Assembly (NCBI RefSeq): GCF_009725995.1
Contig: NZ_RCNS01000002.1
Location: forward strand, 1,302,001 to 1,366,000
From: Zobellia laminariae
GTDB lineage: Bacteria > Bacteroidota > Bacteroidia > Flavobacteriales > Flavobacteriaceae
Direction: 5' to 3'
Length of the DNA: 64,000 nt
A model generated the notes under the pieces. It was not told the DNA's origin, did no database searches, and saw only the letters and a program-made list of their open reading frames with translations. Position 1 is the stretch's first letter. Each line of letters starts with the position of its first letter. The translations under genes and the position numbers were made by a program. Shown here one piece after another: positions 40,311 through 50,700 of the stretch.

Positions 40311-41366
40311 ATGAAACTAGACATTGCACTATTGGCCGGAGATGGAATCGGCCCCGAAGTTATTGACCAAGCCGTAAAAGTTTGCGATGCTATCGCAACA
40401 AAATATAAGCATGAAATTAGCTGGAAACCTGCATTAACAGGTGCTGCCGCTATTGATGCCGTTGGAGAGCCTTACCCAGATGACACTCACGAAATTTGCG
40501 CTAATGCAGATGCCGTTCTTTTTGGAGCTATTGGTCACCCAAGGTTTGATAACGACCCTTCTGCGAAAGTTCGTCCGGAGCAAGGTTTATTGAAAATGAG
40601 ACAAAAATTAGGTTTGTTCGCAAACGTACGTCCAACTTTTACATTCCCTTCCTTAATTGACAAGTCCCCTTTAAAACGCGAACGTATAGAAGGTACCGAT
40701 TTGATAATTCTTCGTGAATTAACAGGTGGTGTATATTTTGGAGAGCGCGGAAGAAAAGATGATGGTAACACCGCTTTTGACACCATGACCTATACTCGCG
40801 CAGAAATTCAGCGTTTGGCAAAAAAAGGTTTTGAAATGGCAATGACTCGTTCAAAACGACTTTGTTGTGTTGATAAGGCTAACGTTCTGGAATCTTCCCG
40901 TTTATGGAGAGAGACTGTACAAGCTATGGAAAAAGATTATCCAGAAGTTGAAGTTTCTTATGAATTTGTTGATGCCGTAGCCATGAGATTGGTACAATGG
41001 CCTAAAGGATACGATGTAATCATTACTGAAAACCTTTTTGGAGATATTTTAACCGATGAAGCTTCTGTGATTTCAGGATCTATGGGCTTAATGCCTTCTG
41101 CTTCTGTTGGAGAGAAAACAAAATTATACGAGCCTATTCACGGTTCATATCCACAAGCAGCAGGAAAAGACATTGCTAACCCATTGGCTACCGTACTCTC
41201 TGCAGCTATGATGTTTGAAGATTTTGGTCTTCAACAAGAAGCGGAAGATATCCGTCGTGTGGTAAACAAATCTTTAGCTGAAGGCATCGTAACCGAAGAC
41301 CTTTCAGAAGATGCTAAAGCATACAAGACAAGCGAAGTTGGTGATTGGTTGGCCAAGAACGTTTAA
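40311..41366 (+). CDS. leuB: 3-isopropylmalate dehydrogenase
   Basis: 351 residues from the ATG at 40311, giving MKLDIALLAGDGIGPEV, the family start. The frame extends to a GTG at 40290, but that falls in the repeat flanking the S23 gene. Signatures include LRELTGGVYFGERG, the NAD-site ENLFGDILTDEASVISGSMGLMPSAS and EPIHGSYPQAAGKDIANPLA. It oxidatively decarboxylates 3-isopropylmalate, the last specific step of leucine synthesis. Closed by a strong terminator. Confidence 0.95.
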   Translation: MKLDIALLAGDGIGPEVIDQAVKVCDAIATKYKHEISWKPALTGAAAIDAVGEPYPDDTHEICANADAVLFGAIGHPRFDNDPSAKVRPEQGLLKMRQKLGLFANVRPTFTFPSLIDKSPLKRERIEGTDLIILRELTGGVYFGERGRKDDGNTAFDTMTYTRAEIQRLAKKGFEMAMTRSKRLCCVDKANVLESSRLWRETVQAMEKDYPEVEVSYEFVDAVAMRLVQWPKGYDVIITENLFGDILTDEASVISGSMGLMPSASVGEKTKLYEPIHGSYPQAAGKDIANPLATVLSAAMMFEDFGLQQEAEDIRRVVNKSLAEGIVTEDLSEDAKAYKTSEVGDWLAKNV

Positions 41367-41383
41367 TAACATATTTATATTAG

Positions 41384-41421
41384 CAAAAAAACCTCCCAAG
41401 TTAACTTGGGAGGTTTTTTTA
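41384..41421. terminator. Bidirectional terminator of leuB
   Basis: ACCTCCCAAGTTAACTTGGGAGGT (41391-41414) is a perfect palindrome flanked by A6 and T7. It ends the leu operon and the convergent MFS gene. Confidence 0.93.
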
Positions 41422-41476
41422 TATCATTTTAACTGTGATTCGGCTCTCACTTGTTAAGTGAATTTCTATCCTACAC

Positions 41477-42676
41477 CTAACTATTATAAGCCAATTTTCT
41501 ATATTTATTTGCTCTTTGTCTTCTATATACAAGGATACCTATAGCCATTGCCACACCAGTTCCTGCCAGCATAGCACCTACAATTCCGGAATAAACAACA
41601 CTATATCCATATGCTATTGGCAGTCCCGCCAAATAGGCTCCAGAAGCATTTCCCATATTAAAAGCACTTTGGTTCATTGATGATCCCAGCATTTCATTTC
41701 CTTTAGAGGTATTTATTATCGCCATCTGTATAGGTGTAGACACCGTAAAAGAAGCCAACCCCATCAAGAAAGTCATCATCAATAATATCTGTGGGTTTGT
41801 TGCTACTACCGCATTGATAAGTAATAAAAGCACCATAAAACTCAAACTTATAGCTACTGCCTTTAACGGTGCGAACCACTCAGCCATTTTTGCTCCTAAG
41901 AAATTACCGACCACCATACCAAGACCGGCCAAAATCATGGCGTAACTGACCATGTTTTCTCCCATTCCCGCAATATCGGTTACCAAAGGGGCTATATAGC
42001 TATACCAAGCGAAAAAGCCTCCTGTACCTATAGTAGTTAATGCAATAAGCGCCCATAATTCGCCATTTCTCAAACCTTTATTCTCATTTGATCGCGCTTT
42101 GGGAAGCTCTGGTTCTATTTTTGGCATCCAAAAAAGCACACTTAAAATCGCCATGAATCCAACAATTCCCACCATAAAGAAAGATAAACTCCAATCATAA
42201 TGGTGTCCTATATAAGTTCCGGTTGGCACACCAATAACGTTTGCAATGGTCAACCCTGAGAACATTACGGCAATTGCTTGAGCAGATTTTCCTGCTTTCA
42301 CCAATTTACCGGCAACTACAGCGCCTATACCAAAAAAGGCGCCATGTGGAAGGCCAGATAGAAACCGAGTAATTAATAAGGTAGTGTAACTATCCGAAAA
42401 ACCGGAAAGCGTATTAAATACAGTAAACCAACCCATTAATAATAATAGAACGGTACGTGAATTTAACTTACCCCCTACTTTTGTTAATAAGGGAGCACCA
42501 ACAACTACACCTAACGCGTATGCTGCAATTGAATGACCTGCTTGTGGAATGGTAATATTCAATCCTTTGGCTACATCTGGAAGAATTCCCATTATAACGA
42601 ATTCCGTTAACCCAATACCAAAACCTCCTATCGCTAAAGCTATTAGCGCTTTTCTGTTTGCTGTGTTTGTTTTCAT
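41477..42676 (-). CDS. MFS transporter, AraJ/YdhP-like exporter
   Basis: 399 residues from the ATG at 42676; the frame extends to GTG at 42685. It has about twelve hydrophobic spans typical of the major facilitator superfamily, with ALGVVVGAPLLTKVGGKLNSRTVL (the motif A-like loop between spans 2 and 3) and a similar loop near FLGAKMAEWF in the second half. Closest to sugar-efflux/arabinose-efflux permeases of the DHA1 type. Substrate unknown. Possible relation to branched-chain amino acid export is only positional. Confidence 0.85.
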   Translation of the reverse strand: MKTNTANRKALIALAIGGFGIGLTEFVIMGILPDVAKGLNITIPQAGHSIAAYALGVVVGAPLLTKVGGKLNSRTVLLLLMGWFTVFNTLSGFSDSYTTLLITRFLSGLPHGAFFGIGAVVAGKLVKAGKSAQAIAVMFSGLTIANVIGVPTGTYIGHHYDWSLSFFMVGIVGFMAILSVLFWMPKIEPELPKARSNENKGLRNGELWALIALTTIGTGGFFAWYSYIAPLVTDIAGMGENMVSYAMILAGLGMVVGNFLGAKMAEWFAPLKAVAISLSFMVLLLLINAVVATNPQILLMMTFLMGLASFTVSTPIQMAIINTSKGNEMLGSSMNQSAFNMGNASGAYLAGLPIAYGYSVVYSGIVGAMLAGTGVAMAIGILVYRRQRANKYRKLAYNS

Positions 42677-42820
42677 AGCACACACCTTTTTAGTTAAACA
42701 ATATTATTTGTAAGATTTGGAACTTACATTAAAAATTAACAAAAATTTTATCCAAAGATATGGCGAGAAAATCAATTAAAAATATGCGCGATTATCAAAT
42801 TTATGTTCATAATTACCCAT

Positions 42821-42855
42821 AAAAAAGAATACCCCTATAAATAGGGGTAAAATCT
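42821..42855 (-). terminator. Candidate terminator of the gapN-like gene
   Basis: TACCCC (42830-42835) pairs with GGGGTA (42844-42849) with a TATAAATA loop, followed on the minus strand by TTC then T6. Placed between the gapN-like and MFS genes. Confidence 0.6.
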
Positions 42856-42952
42856 TATACTTTAAACTTATGTTAGCGTTTCAAGAGAAACCTTGAAAAA
42901 TACACAAAGCTATGATAGAAACCTTTGTGCATTCGTAGTTTCACGGGATAGA

Positions 42953-44533
42953 TTACAAAATATAATCCGTACTCACGAAGTTAGACAACTTAGCCTCCAA
43001 CAACTGTTGAATAGTCTCATTGTTCAAATCATTATCCTTAAAAGCGACAAAAGTCCGTATAGAAAAAGAGCGCAAGGCATCATGAACACTCAATGTTGCT
43101 TGAGCTGAATCCTTTCTTCCAGTAAACGGATACATATCCGGTCCACGTTGACAAGAACTATTTAAGTTTACGCGACAAACCAAGTTAACAAGCGTATCTA
43201 TTAATGGTGAAAGCGCATAGACGTCTTTACCAAAAAGGCTTACCTGCTGACCATAATTACTTTCGGCCATATCATTTAATGGTTCTTCAATGTCAGAAAA
43301 CGAAAGAACAGGCACAACCGGTCCAAATTGCTCTTCCTGATAAACTCTCATGTCTTTATTTACAGGAAAAAGTACCGCTGGCCAAATATAATTATCGAAT
43401 TTCTGACCTCCTTTTTTGTTTAATATTTTAGCACCCTTTTCAATAGCATCATCTATTAACTCTTGAATATAGGCTGGTTTACTTGGCTCTGGCAACGGCG
43501 TTAATTTAACTCCGTCTTCCCATGGATTCCCGAATTTCAATTCGTCTACTCGTTTTGAGTAACGCTTTAGAAATTCATCTTTAATATCTTCATGTACATA
43601 AATCACTTTAAGTGCCGTACATCTTTGTCCATTAAAGGACAATGTACCCGCAATACATTCATCTATGGTTAAATCTAAATCAGCATCCGGAAGAATAATT
43701 GCAGGATTTTTTGCCTCTAATCCTAAAACCAAACGCAAACGGTTACTTTTTGGATGCTGCTCTTGTAGTGCATTCGCAGATTTACTATTTCCTATTAATG
43801 CAAGTACATCAATTTTACCGGTCTGCATAATTGGTGCAGCAACGGCTCTACCTCTACCAAAAATAATATTCACCACTCCTTTTGGAAAGGAAGATTGAAA
43901 AGCTTCCAACAACGGGGTAATCAATAAAACGCCATGCTTTGCAGGTTTAAAAATAACCGTGTTACCCATTATTATGGCAGGTATCAACAAAGCAAATGTT
44001 TCGTTAAGCGGATAATTATAAGGCCCTAGACATAATACAACACCTAATGGTCCTCTTTTTATATGCGCATAAACACCATCGTGTTTTTGAAACTTGGCAG
44101 AATTACGGTCTAGTTCTTTATATTCTTCAATAGTATCATTAATATAATCTACCGTACGATCAAACTCCTTTTGACTATCCGGTAAAGATTTACCAATTTC
44201 CCACATCAAAAGTTTTACAACAATCTCGCGTTTGGTCTTCATTTGACGCACGAAATTTTCCATACACTCAATACGGTCTTTTACATGCATAGTGGGCCAA
44301 ACCCCTTGCCCTCTTTTGTAGGCTCCCATAGCAGAATCCAATGCCTCAAGGGCTGCAGGTTCTCCCATGTCAGGAATGCTACCTAATAATGTAGGCTTAT
44401 ATTCTTCTGTTGAGGATATAGTAGAAAATACCTCAGTAGTATTGCCTTCCCATGTTTTCAGTTCGCCATTAACCAAATATTTTTTTTGATTTATTGTCTG
44501 GTCAATTTCGTATTCTTTAGGTATTGCTGTCAT
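42953..44533 (-). CDS. NADP-dependent glyceraldehyde-3-phosphate dehydrogenase-like aldehyde dehydrogenase
   Basis: 526 residues, aldehyde dehydrogenase family. Catalytic residues N173 (GPYNYPLNE), K197, E273 (LGLEAKNP) and C305 (NGQRCTALK). The sequence is closest to the non-phosphorylating GapN type, which oxidises G3P to 3-phosphoglycerate with NADPH formation. It lies 148 bp after ilvA in the same direction. A general aldehyde dehydrogenase is the alternative. Confidence 0.85.
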   Translation of the reverse strand: MTAIPKEYEIDQTINQKKYLVNGELKTWEGNTTEVFSTISSTEEYKPTLLGSIPDMGEPAALEALDSAMGAYKRGQGVWPTMHVKDRIECMENFVRQMKTKREIVVKLLMWEIGKSLPDSQKEFDRTVDYINDTIEEYKELDRNSAKFQKHDGVYAHIKRGPLGVVLCLGPYNYPLNETFALLIPAIIMGNTVIFKPAKHGVLLITPLLEAFQSSFPKGVVNIIFGRGRAVAAPIMQTGKIDVLALIGNSKSANALQEQHPKSNRLRLVLGLEAKNPAIILPDADLDLTIDECIAGTLSFNGQRCTALKVIYVHEDIKDEFLKRYSKRVDELKFGNPWEDGVKLTPLPEPSKPAYIQELIDDAIEKGAKILNKKGGQKFDNYIWPAVLFPVNKDMRVYQEEQFGPVVPVLSFSDIEEPLNDMAESNYGQQVSLFGKDVYALSPLIDTLVNLVCRVNLNSSCQRGPDMYPFTGRKDSAQATLSVHDALRSFSIRTFVAFKDNDLNNETIQQLLEAKLSNFVSTDYIL

Positions 44534-44681
44534 TTTAAGAAGGGTTTATTATAATAGATATGATGGCTACAAATAGTAGCTATACGAAAATACATAATTA
44601 TGAAATCAGAGCTTATTTTTGAGAAAACTAAATACAGACAATTAGCTACAATTTCATAAAAGAGCTAGAAATTGTGAAACC

Positions 44682-45932
44682 CTAAACCAAATATTGAAAA
44701 AGGTCTGGCTTATCGTTCAAATAATCTCCATAAAAATTATTTGCTTTCATACGTTGAACTAAAGGCTGAAGGTCCTCTGGACTTTTTAACTCTATACCCA
44801 CAATGGCAGGAGCATTCTCCCTACTCGATTTTTTAGAATATTCAAAATGGGTAATATCGTCATCAGGACCTAAAATCTCTGCCACAAATTCTTTCAAAGC
44901 ACCTGGTCTTTGCGGGAACCTAACTATAAAGTAGTGCTTAAGCTGACCGTAAAGCAGCGCACGCTCTTTAATCTCGGCTGTTCTAGTGATGTCGTTATTG
45001 CTTCCGCTTAGGATACAAACTACATTTTTACCTTTTATTTCTTCAGCAAAAGCATCTAAAGCAGAAATAGTCAAAGCACCTGCTGGTTCAACAACTATAG
45101 CATCTCTATTGTAAAGGTCCAAAATAGTCTGACATACCTTTCCTTCTGCAACGGTAACCATATCATGAAGTCCATTTTTACAGATTTCAAAAGTTAGATC
45201 ACCCACTTTTTGAACCGCAGCACCATCAATAAATTTATCGATTTTAGAAAGTTCTGTATTCCTATTGTTTTTTATGGAGGTCTTCATAGAAGGAGCACCT
45301 TCTGGCTCTACTCCTATAATTTTGGTATTTGGCGATAGTTCTTTAAATACTCCGATTAGACCAGAAGCCAATCCTCCGCCACCAATTGCCACAAATATGT
45401 AATCTATAGGTTCCTTGACTTGGTCTAACAATTCCAAGCCTACAGTACCTTGACCTTCTATCACTTTAGGGTCATCAAAAGGATGAATAAACGTTTTCTT
45501 ATTGCTTTCGCAGAATGTTCTAGCACTTTTTGAAGAGTCGTCAAAAGTATCTCCTTCCAAAACTATCGTTACCCATTCTCCTCCAAACAATCTAGTTTGC
45601 TCAACTTTCTGTTTAGGGGTTACGGATGGCATGTATATCGTGCCAGGAATTTTTAAATGGTTACAAGCAAAAGCTACTCCCTGGGCATGATTACCTGCAC
45701 TGGCACAAACAATTCCGTTTGTTCTTTCCTTCTCTGAAAGCGAACTAATTTTGTTGAATGCCCCTCGTATTTTATACGAACGCACTCTATGTAAATCTTC
45801 TCTCTTGAGAAGTATATTGGAATCATACGCTTTTGACAAACGTATGCTGGACATTAGCGGAGTAACCGTAGCGACCTCTGCAATAGTAGTAGCCGCCTTT
45901 TTTATATCCGATATTTTAGGAAAATATGTCAT
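44682..45932 (-). CDS. ilvA: Threonine ammonia-lyase (threonine dehydratase)
   Basis: 416 residues. The PLP lysine is K54 (RVRSYKIRGAF), with ASAGNHAQGVA and the phosphate loop GGGGLASG. A C-terminal ACT-like regulatory domain (about 335-416) fits feedback by isoleucine. It makes 2-oxobutanoate for isoleucine. Last gene of the ilv operon, with a terminator-like hairpin between ilvC and its start. Confidence 0.95.
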   Translation of the reverse strand: MTYFPKISDIKKAATTIAEVATVTPLMSSIRLSKAYDSNILLKREDLHRVRSYKIRGAFNKISSLSEKERTNGIVCASAGNHAQGVAFACNHLKIPGTIYMPSVTPKQKVEQTRLFGGEWVTIVLEGDTFDDSSKSARTFCESNKKTFIHPFDDPKVIEGQGTVGLELLDQVKEPIDYIFVAIGGGGLASGLIGVFKELSPNTKIIGVEPEGAPSMKTSIKNNRNTELSKIDKFIDGAAVQKVGDLTFEICKNGLHDMVTVAEGKVCQTILDLYNRDAIVVEPAGALTISALDAFAEEIKGKNVVCILSGSNNDITRTAEIKERALLYGQLKHYFIVRFPQRPGALKEFVAEILGPDDDITHFEYSKKSSRENAPAIVGIELKSPEDLQPLVQRMKANNFYGDYLNDKPDLFQYLV

Positions 45933-45935
45933 ATT

Positions 45936-45998
45936 AAAAAACCCTGTCTAGATTTTCAACTTCCTTATATTCTGGAAGAGTAAAAAAACCGGACAGGG
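45936..45998 (-). terminator. Terminator-like nested hairpin between ilvC and ilvA
   Basis: CCCTGTC (45942-45948) pairs with GACAGGG (45992-45998); an inner CTTCC/GGAAG hairpin (45960-45964 with 45974-45978) sits in the loop. On the minus strand T6 follows directly and the ilvA ATG begins 3 bp later. It may attenuate or set the level of ilvA. Confidence 0.65.
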
Positions 45999-46010
45999 CT
46001 GTTTTATAAA

Positions 46011-47486
46011 TTATACAATCGGCTTCATTGCCGTCATCGATGCACGAAGTCTTGCACCTACAATTTCTACATCGTGATCACGAAGTGCTTTGTTGACAGT
46101 AATTAATTTAGCGTTATCAACACCATTACCTTTACCGGCAGCATATGCTTTACCAATAACGTCTGTATCAATTTTCTTCATGAAGTCAGTCAATAGAGGC
46201 TTACAAGCATGATCAAACAAATAACAACCGTATTCAGCAGTATCAGAAATAACACGGTTCATTTCGAACAATTTCTTTCTTGCGATAGTGTTAGCGATTA
46301 GCGGAGTTTCGTGTAATGACTCATAGTAAGCAGACTCACCAATAATACCAGACTCTGTCATGCTTTCAAAAGCCAATTCAACACCAGCTCTAACCATAGC
46401 GATCATTAATACGCCATTGTCATAAAATTCTTGCTCAGAGATTTTATCGTCACCTGCAGGAGTTTTTTCAAAAGCGGTTTCGCCAGTTTCTGCACGCCAA
46501 GTCAATAAGTTTTTATCGTCATTGGCCCAGTCTTCCATCATTGTTTTTGAGAAATGACCAGTCATAATATCATCCATATGCTTTTGGAAAAGTGGACGCA
46601 TGATATCTTTCAATTCTTCTGAAAGTTCAAAAGCTTTGATTTTTGCAGGATTAGACAAACGATCCATCATGTTAGTGATACCACCGTACTTCATTCCTTC
46701 CGTAATGGTTTCCCATCCGTATTGAATCAATTTAGAAGCATAACCAGCATCAATACCTTTCTCGATCATCTTATCAAAACAAAGAATACTTCCTGTTTGC
46801 AACAATCCACAAAGGATAGTTTGCTCACCCATTAAATCTGATTTTACTTCAGCAACAAAAGAAGACTCAAGAACACCAGCTCTATGCCCACCTGTACCGG
46901 CTGCATATGCTTTAGCTTGCTCTAAACCTTTTCCTTCTGGATCATTCTCTGGGTGTACCGCAATTAAAGTTGGAACACCAAAACCTCTTTTATACTCTTC
47001 ACGAACCTCAGAACCCGGACTCTTTGGCGCTACCATTATTACTGTAAGATCTTCACGAACTTGAGTACCTTCTTCAACGATGTTAAAACCATGAGAATAA
47101 GATAATGTAGCTCCTTTTTTCATTAATGGCATTACAGCCTTAACTACAGCTGTATGCTGCTTGTCCGGAGTTAGGTTAATAACCATATCGGCACTTGGAA
47201 TCAACTCTTGGTACGTACCAACAGTAAATCCGTTTTCGCTAGCATTTAAAAACGATTGTCTTTTCTCTTTAATTGCAGCGTCACGCAAGGTATAAGCGAT
47301 ATCCAAACCTGAATCGCGCATGTTTAAACCTTGGTTCAAACCTTGGGCTCCACAACCAACAATAACTATTTTTTTTCCTTTTAAAGCTGATACACCATCG
47401 GCGAATTCTGAAGCATCCATGAACCTACATTTGCCCAATTGCTTCAGTTGATCTCTCAACGATAATGTATTAAAGTAATTTGCCAT
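46011..47486 (-). CDS. ilvC: Ketol-acid reductoisomerase, class II
   Basis: 491 residues, the long (E. coli-type) class with duplicated helical domain. The Rossmann motif [10 protein letters not shown] is at about 44-53. It isomerises and reduces acetolactate and acetohydroxybutyrate with NADPH. It lies 89 bp after ilvN in the operon. Confidence 0.96.
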   Translation of the reverse strand: MANYFNTLSLRDQLKQLGKCRFMDASEFADGVSALKGKKIVIVGCGAQGLNQGLNMRDSGLDIAYTLRDAAIKEKRQSFLNASENGFTVGTYQELIPSADMVINLTPDKQHTAVVKAVMPLMKKGATLSYSHGFNIVEEGTQVREDLTVIMVAPKSPGSEVREEYKRGFGVPTLIAVHPENDPEGKGLEQAKAYAAGTGGHRAGVLESSFVAEVKSDLMGEQTILCGLLQTGSILCFDKMIEKGIDAGYASKLIQYGWETITEGMKYGGITNMMDRLSNPAKIKAFELSEELKDIMRPLFQKHMDDIMTGHFSKTMMEDWANDDKNLLTWRAETGETAFEKTPAGDDKISEQEFYDNGVLMIAMVRAGVELAFESMTESGIIGESAYYESLHETPLIANTIARKKLFEMNRVISDTAEYGCYLFDHACKPLLTDFMKKIDTDVIGKAYAAGKGNGVDNAKLITVNKALRDHDVEIVGARLRASMTAMKPIV

Positions 47487-47575
47487 TTTTCAATCGTGTT
47501 TTTAAATTCCCTCCAAAGCTATTTTTATTATAGACAATGACCGGAACTCCTTATTAAATTAATTATTAATTTCTA

Positions 47576-48106
47576 TTATTTATCTTGATAAAACTCATTA
47601 AGCAAAGCAGTAATCTGCATCTCTTCTTTAGAAACAGAAATACGACCCGTGCGTACAAATTGCATGATACCAAATGGCTTCAATTGATCGTACATCTCAT
47701 TAATTTCGTTTCTACGTCCTGATTTTGCAATTACAAAAAAGTCGCGGGCAACAGTTACAATTTGTGAATTGTTGTCCTTAATAATATTCTGAATCTGTCT
47801 TTCATCAAAAAGCAGGTTAGAAGCTATTTTGAAAAGAACCGATTCTTGATAAATGGTTTCTTCATCCGTGTGAAAAAAGGCTTTTATCACCTCTATTTGC
47901 TTTTCTATTTGGCCCACAATATTATGTGTCCATTTCTCTGTAGTATAGACAACTATAGTAAACTTAGATACGCCTTCAATTTCTGATTTAGAAACATTTA
48001 AACTCTCTATGTTAATGTGTCTCTTTAAGAATATCCCAGAGATTCTATTCAGTAAACCTACATTGTTTTCAGAATATACCGATATAGTAAACCATTCTTT
48101 TTCCAT
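47576..48106 (-). CDS. ilvN: Acetolactate synthase small (regulatory) subunit
   Basis: 176 residues with an N-terminal ACT domain (WFTISVYSENNVGLLNRISGIF, then RRHINIESLNV-like) and a second ACT-like half. It regulates IlvB and confers valine feedback. Separated from ilvB by the methyltransferase gene and a REP-like pair. Confidence 0.94.
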   Translation of the reverse strand: MEKEWFTISVYSENNVGLLNRISGIFLKRHINIESLNVSKSEIEGVSKFTIVVYTTEKWTHNIVGQIEKQIEVIKAFFHTDEETIYQESVLFKIASNLLFDERQIQNIIKDNNSQIVTVARDFFVIAKSGRRNEINEMYDQLKPFGIMQFVRTGRISVSKEEMQITALLNEFYQDK

Positions 48107-48122
48107 TATTCAATTTAATATC

Positions 48123-48187
48123 GTTTCATCGAGCGCAGTCGATAAGAAACATTGTCATTCACTTAACCTCTCGACCGCACTCGAGAG
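48123..48187. repeat. Pair of REP-like hairpins
   Basis: Hairpin 1 (48123-48150): GTTTC-ATCGA, loop GCGCAG, TCGAT-AA-GAAAC. Hairpin 2 (48168-48187): CTCTCGA, loop CCGCAC, TCGAGAG. The cores (TCGAGCGCAGTCGA and TCGACCGCACTCGA) are near reverse complements of each other, differing at two positions. This is the style of dispersed palindromic elements in Flavobacteriaceae. Located between the methyltransferase and ilvN. Confidence 0.7.
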
Positions 48188-48251
48188 CGAATTTTCCTTT
48201 TAATAAGGTAATCCAGTATTTATTTTTTAACTCGCTAAAAAACTGCGACAC

Positions 48252-48833
48252 TTAACTATTTCTAACTGCAATTATCAAACCTGTTGACCAATTTAACTTG
48301 GTCAAAGTAAAGTCTGATCTCTTCTCTAAATAAGCAACCAAACGCGTTACATTATCCTCATGCCCTTCCGGCCAATTAGGTTGAGCGGTCATATCATCAA
48401 TTACATAAAAACCACCGACTTTTACGAAATCCAATACTTCATCAATCTCACTATATTTCCCAGGCCAAGCATCGGCAAAAATCAAATCGAATTTTTCACC
48501 TAAATAGTTTTTAATCCATTCAGAACCATCTTCACAGAACAGCTTCACCCTTTTATCAGACTCAAAATAATCCTTAACAATGGCAATCAGCTTAGGGTCA
48601 TTATCAACCGATATCAATTCAGATTCAGCATCCATGCCATCTACCATCCATGACAGGCTCAATCCAATACCAGTACCGAGTTCCAAAAACTTTCCTTTTG
48701 GTTTTGAAGCCATCAGTGTTTTTAGCAACGTACCTATATATACATCAGAAGGCATGGTAAAACCAATTTCTGCCGACTTCTGCTCTATTTGTTGATGGAT
48801 TTTTGGTTTGTCCTGTATATTGGAATCTATCAC
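48252..48833 (-). CDS. Class I SAM-dependent O-methyltransferase-like protein in the ilv operon
   Basis: 193 residues. The SAM motif I is LELGTGIGLSLSWM (about 56-69), with acidic post-I strand ISVDND and DLIFADAWPGK. Resembles small O-methyltransferases (CCoAOMT-like), but lacks obvious substrate signature. GTG start at 48833; no ATG upstream before the stop. It sits between ilvB and ilvN, splitting the two subunit genes. Its substrate is unknown. Confidence 0.85.
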   Translation of the reverse strand: MIDSNIQDKPKIHQQIEQKSAEIGFTMPSDVYIGTLLKTLMASKPKGKFLELGTGIGLSLSWMVDGMDAESELISVDNDPKLIAIVKDYFESDKRVKLFCEDGSEWIKNYLGEKFDLIFADAWPGKYSEIDEVLDFVKVGGFYVIDDMTAQPNWPEGHEDNVTRLVAYLEKRSDFTLTKLNWSTGLIIAVRNS

Positions 48834-48879
48834 CTTTTTATCTTTAAATACTATTTGTAAAGTGTCTTATATTAAGAGA

Positions 48880-50613
48880 TTACTTAAGACGAACTTCGGA
48901 AACCGAAGCCCCAGAAGGAATCATCGGAAACACGTTATCTTCTTTCTCAACTTTCACTTCTAAGAAATAAGCATCTTTTGAAGCAATCATTTCTTTAATG
49001 GCCACTTTTAGGTCTTTGCGAGTACTTACTCTTTTAGCCTCAATACTATACCCTTCGGCTATTTTTACAAAATCTGGATTAACCATTACCGTAGACGCGT
49101 ATCTTCTATCAAAGAAAAGCTCTTGCCACTGGCGTACCATACCTAAATGGTCATTATTCAAGACCACAATTTTTACAGGTACTTTATGCTGAAAAATCAC
49201 ACCCAACTCCTGAATGGTCATTTGATAACCACCATCTCCAATAATAGCTACAACCTCCCGTTCCATGGCACCCATTTTGGCACCAATAGCCGCAGGAAGC
49301 GCAAAGCCCATGGTTCCAAGACCACCTGAAGTAATGTTACTCTTGCTTTGTTTGAACTTGGCATAACGACAACCAATCATCTGGTGTTGTCCAACATCAG
49401 TAACAATTACTGCTTTTTGTCCAGATTCAACATTTATTTGCTCTATAACCTCACCCATAGTCAACCCTTCCTTAGTAGGGTGAATATCTTTATTGATTAC
49501 CTGATCAAATTCAATTTTATACATCTCCTTGAACTTACTATGCCAAGCCTCATGCTTATTTTCTTTAATCATTGGCAGCAATAGCTCCAAAGTGTCTTTA
49601 GAGTTACCCAGAACAGCTACATCTGCACGTACATTCTTATTGATTTCTGCTTTATCTATTTCAAAATGAATAACTTTCGCCTGTTTAGCATAAGTATCCA
49701 AACTGCCCGTTACACGATCATCAAAACGCATACCTATGGCAATTAACACATCGCATTCATTTGTTAGAACGTTTGGTGCATAATTACCATGCATACCAAC
49801 CATACCAACATTTAAAGGATGTTCACTATCTAAAGCAGAAGCACCCATTATAGTCCATGCAGCAGGAACTCCAGACTTCTCTATTAAAGCTTTAAGCTCT
49901 TCTTCTGCTTTACCTAAAATAATACCTTGCCCCCAAACTATTAGTGGTTTCTTAGCATTGTTAATAAGCTGAGCAGCAGCTTCTATTGATTGAACATTTG
50001 GTTTAGGTACAGGATTGTAACTACGTACAGCAGTGCATTTTTCGTAACTAAAATCAAACTCATCTATCTGAGCATTTTTAGTAATATCGATCAAAACTGG
50101 ACCTGGTCTACCTGACTTGGCAATATAAAATGCCTTTGCCATTATTTCAGGAATTTCAGCAGCTTCCGTAATCTGATAGTTCCACTTTGTAACCGGTGTA
50201 GAAATTCCGATAATATCAGTTTCCTGAAAAGCATCCGACCCTAACAAGTGACGTGTAACTTGACCAGTAATACACACCAAAGGTGTAGAATCTATCTGAG
50301 CATCTGCCAGACCAGTAACAAGGTTAGTTGCCCCAGGACCAGATGTAGCCATAGCAACACCTACTCTACCCGAAACTCTAGCATAGCCTTGTGCAGCATG
50401 CGTAGCACCCTGCTCGTGGCGTGTTAAAATATGAGTCAGTTTATCTTGAAATTTATATAATTCATCATAAACCGGCATAATAGCACCTCCTGGGTAACCA
50501 TACAGCAAATCCACACCCTCAGCCAACAAGCAATGTATAATGGCTTCTGCACCGCTAATTTTAAGCTTTGTTTTCTTTGGGTTCACTTCCGTTTTTATTT
50601 TAACTGTTTCCAT
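48880..50613 (-). CDS. ilvB: Acetolactate synthase large (catalytic) subunit
   Basis: 577 residues, TPP-dependent. The TPP Glu is in RHEQGATHAAQGYAR, with FAD/TPP domains and the GDGGYQMTIQEL motif plus NNDHLGMVRQWQELF. It makes acetolactate or acetohydroxybutyrate. 87 bp after ilvD, with a GCAGAG/CTCTGC hairpin in between (50643-50658). Confidence 0.95.
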   Translation of the reverse strand: METVKIKTEVNPKKTKLKISGAEAIIHCLLAEGVDLLYGYPGGAIMPVYDELYKFQDKLTHILTRHEQGATHAAQGYARVSGRVGVAMATSGPGATNLVTGLADAQIDSTPLVCITGQVTRHLLGSDAFQETDIIGISTPVTKWNYQITEAAEIPEIMAKAFYIAKSGRPGPVLIDITKNAQIDEFDFSYEKCTAVRSYNPVPKPNVQSIEAAAQLINNAKKPLIVWGQGIILGKAEEELKALIEKSGVPAAWTIMGASALDSEHPLNVGMVGMHGNYAPNVLTNECDVLIAIGMRFDDRVTGSLDTYAKQAKVIHFEIDKAEINKNVRADVAVLGNSKDTLELLLPMIKENKHEAWHSKFKEMYKIEFDQVINKDIHPTKEGLTMGEVIEQINVESGQKAVIVTDVGQHQMIGCRYAKFKQSKSNITSGGLGTMGFALPAAIGAKMGAMEREVVAIIGDGGYQMTIQELGVIFQHKVPVKIVVLNNDHLGMVRQWQELFFDRRYASTVMVNPDFVKIAEGYSIEAKRVSTRKDLKVAIKEMIASKDAYFLEVKVEKEDNVFPMIPSGASVSEVRLK

Positions 50614-50642
50614 AGGTCTTTATTCCTTATAATAGCTAATTC

Positions 50643-50686
50643 GCAGAGACCACTCTGCTTTTGATTTCTCATCGTATTTCGAGAAA
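50643..50686. other. Structured ilvD-ilvB intergenic region
   Basis: Two hairpins: GCAGAG-ACCA-CTCTGC (50643-50658) and TTTCTC...GAGAAA (50665-50686). No clear terminator tail on the minus strand; perhaps RNA processing or stability. Confidence 0.4.
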
Positions 50687-50700
50687 CCCTTTCATATTCA

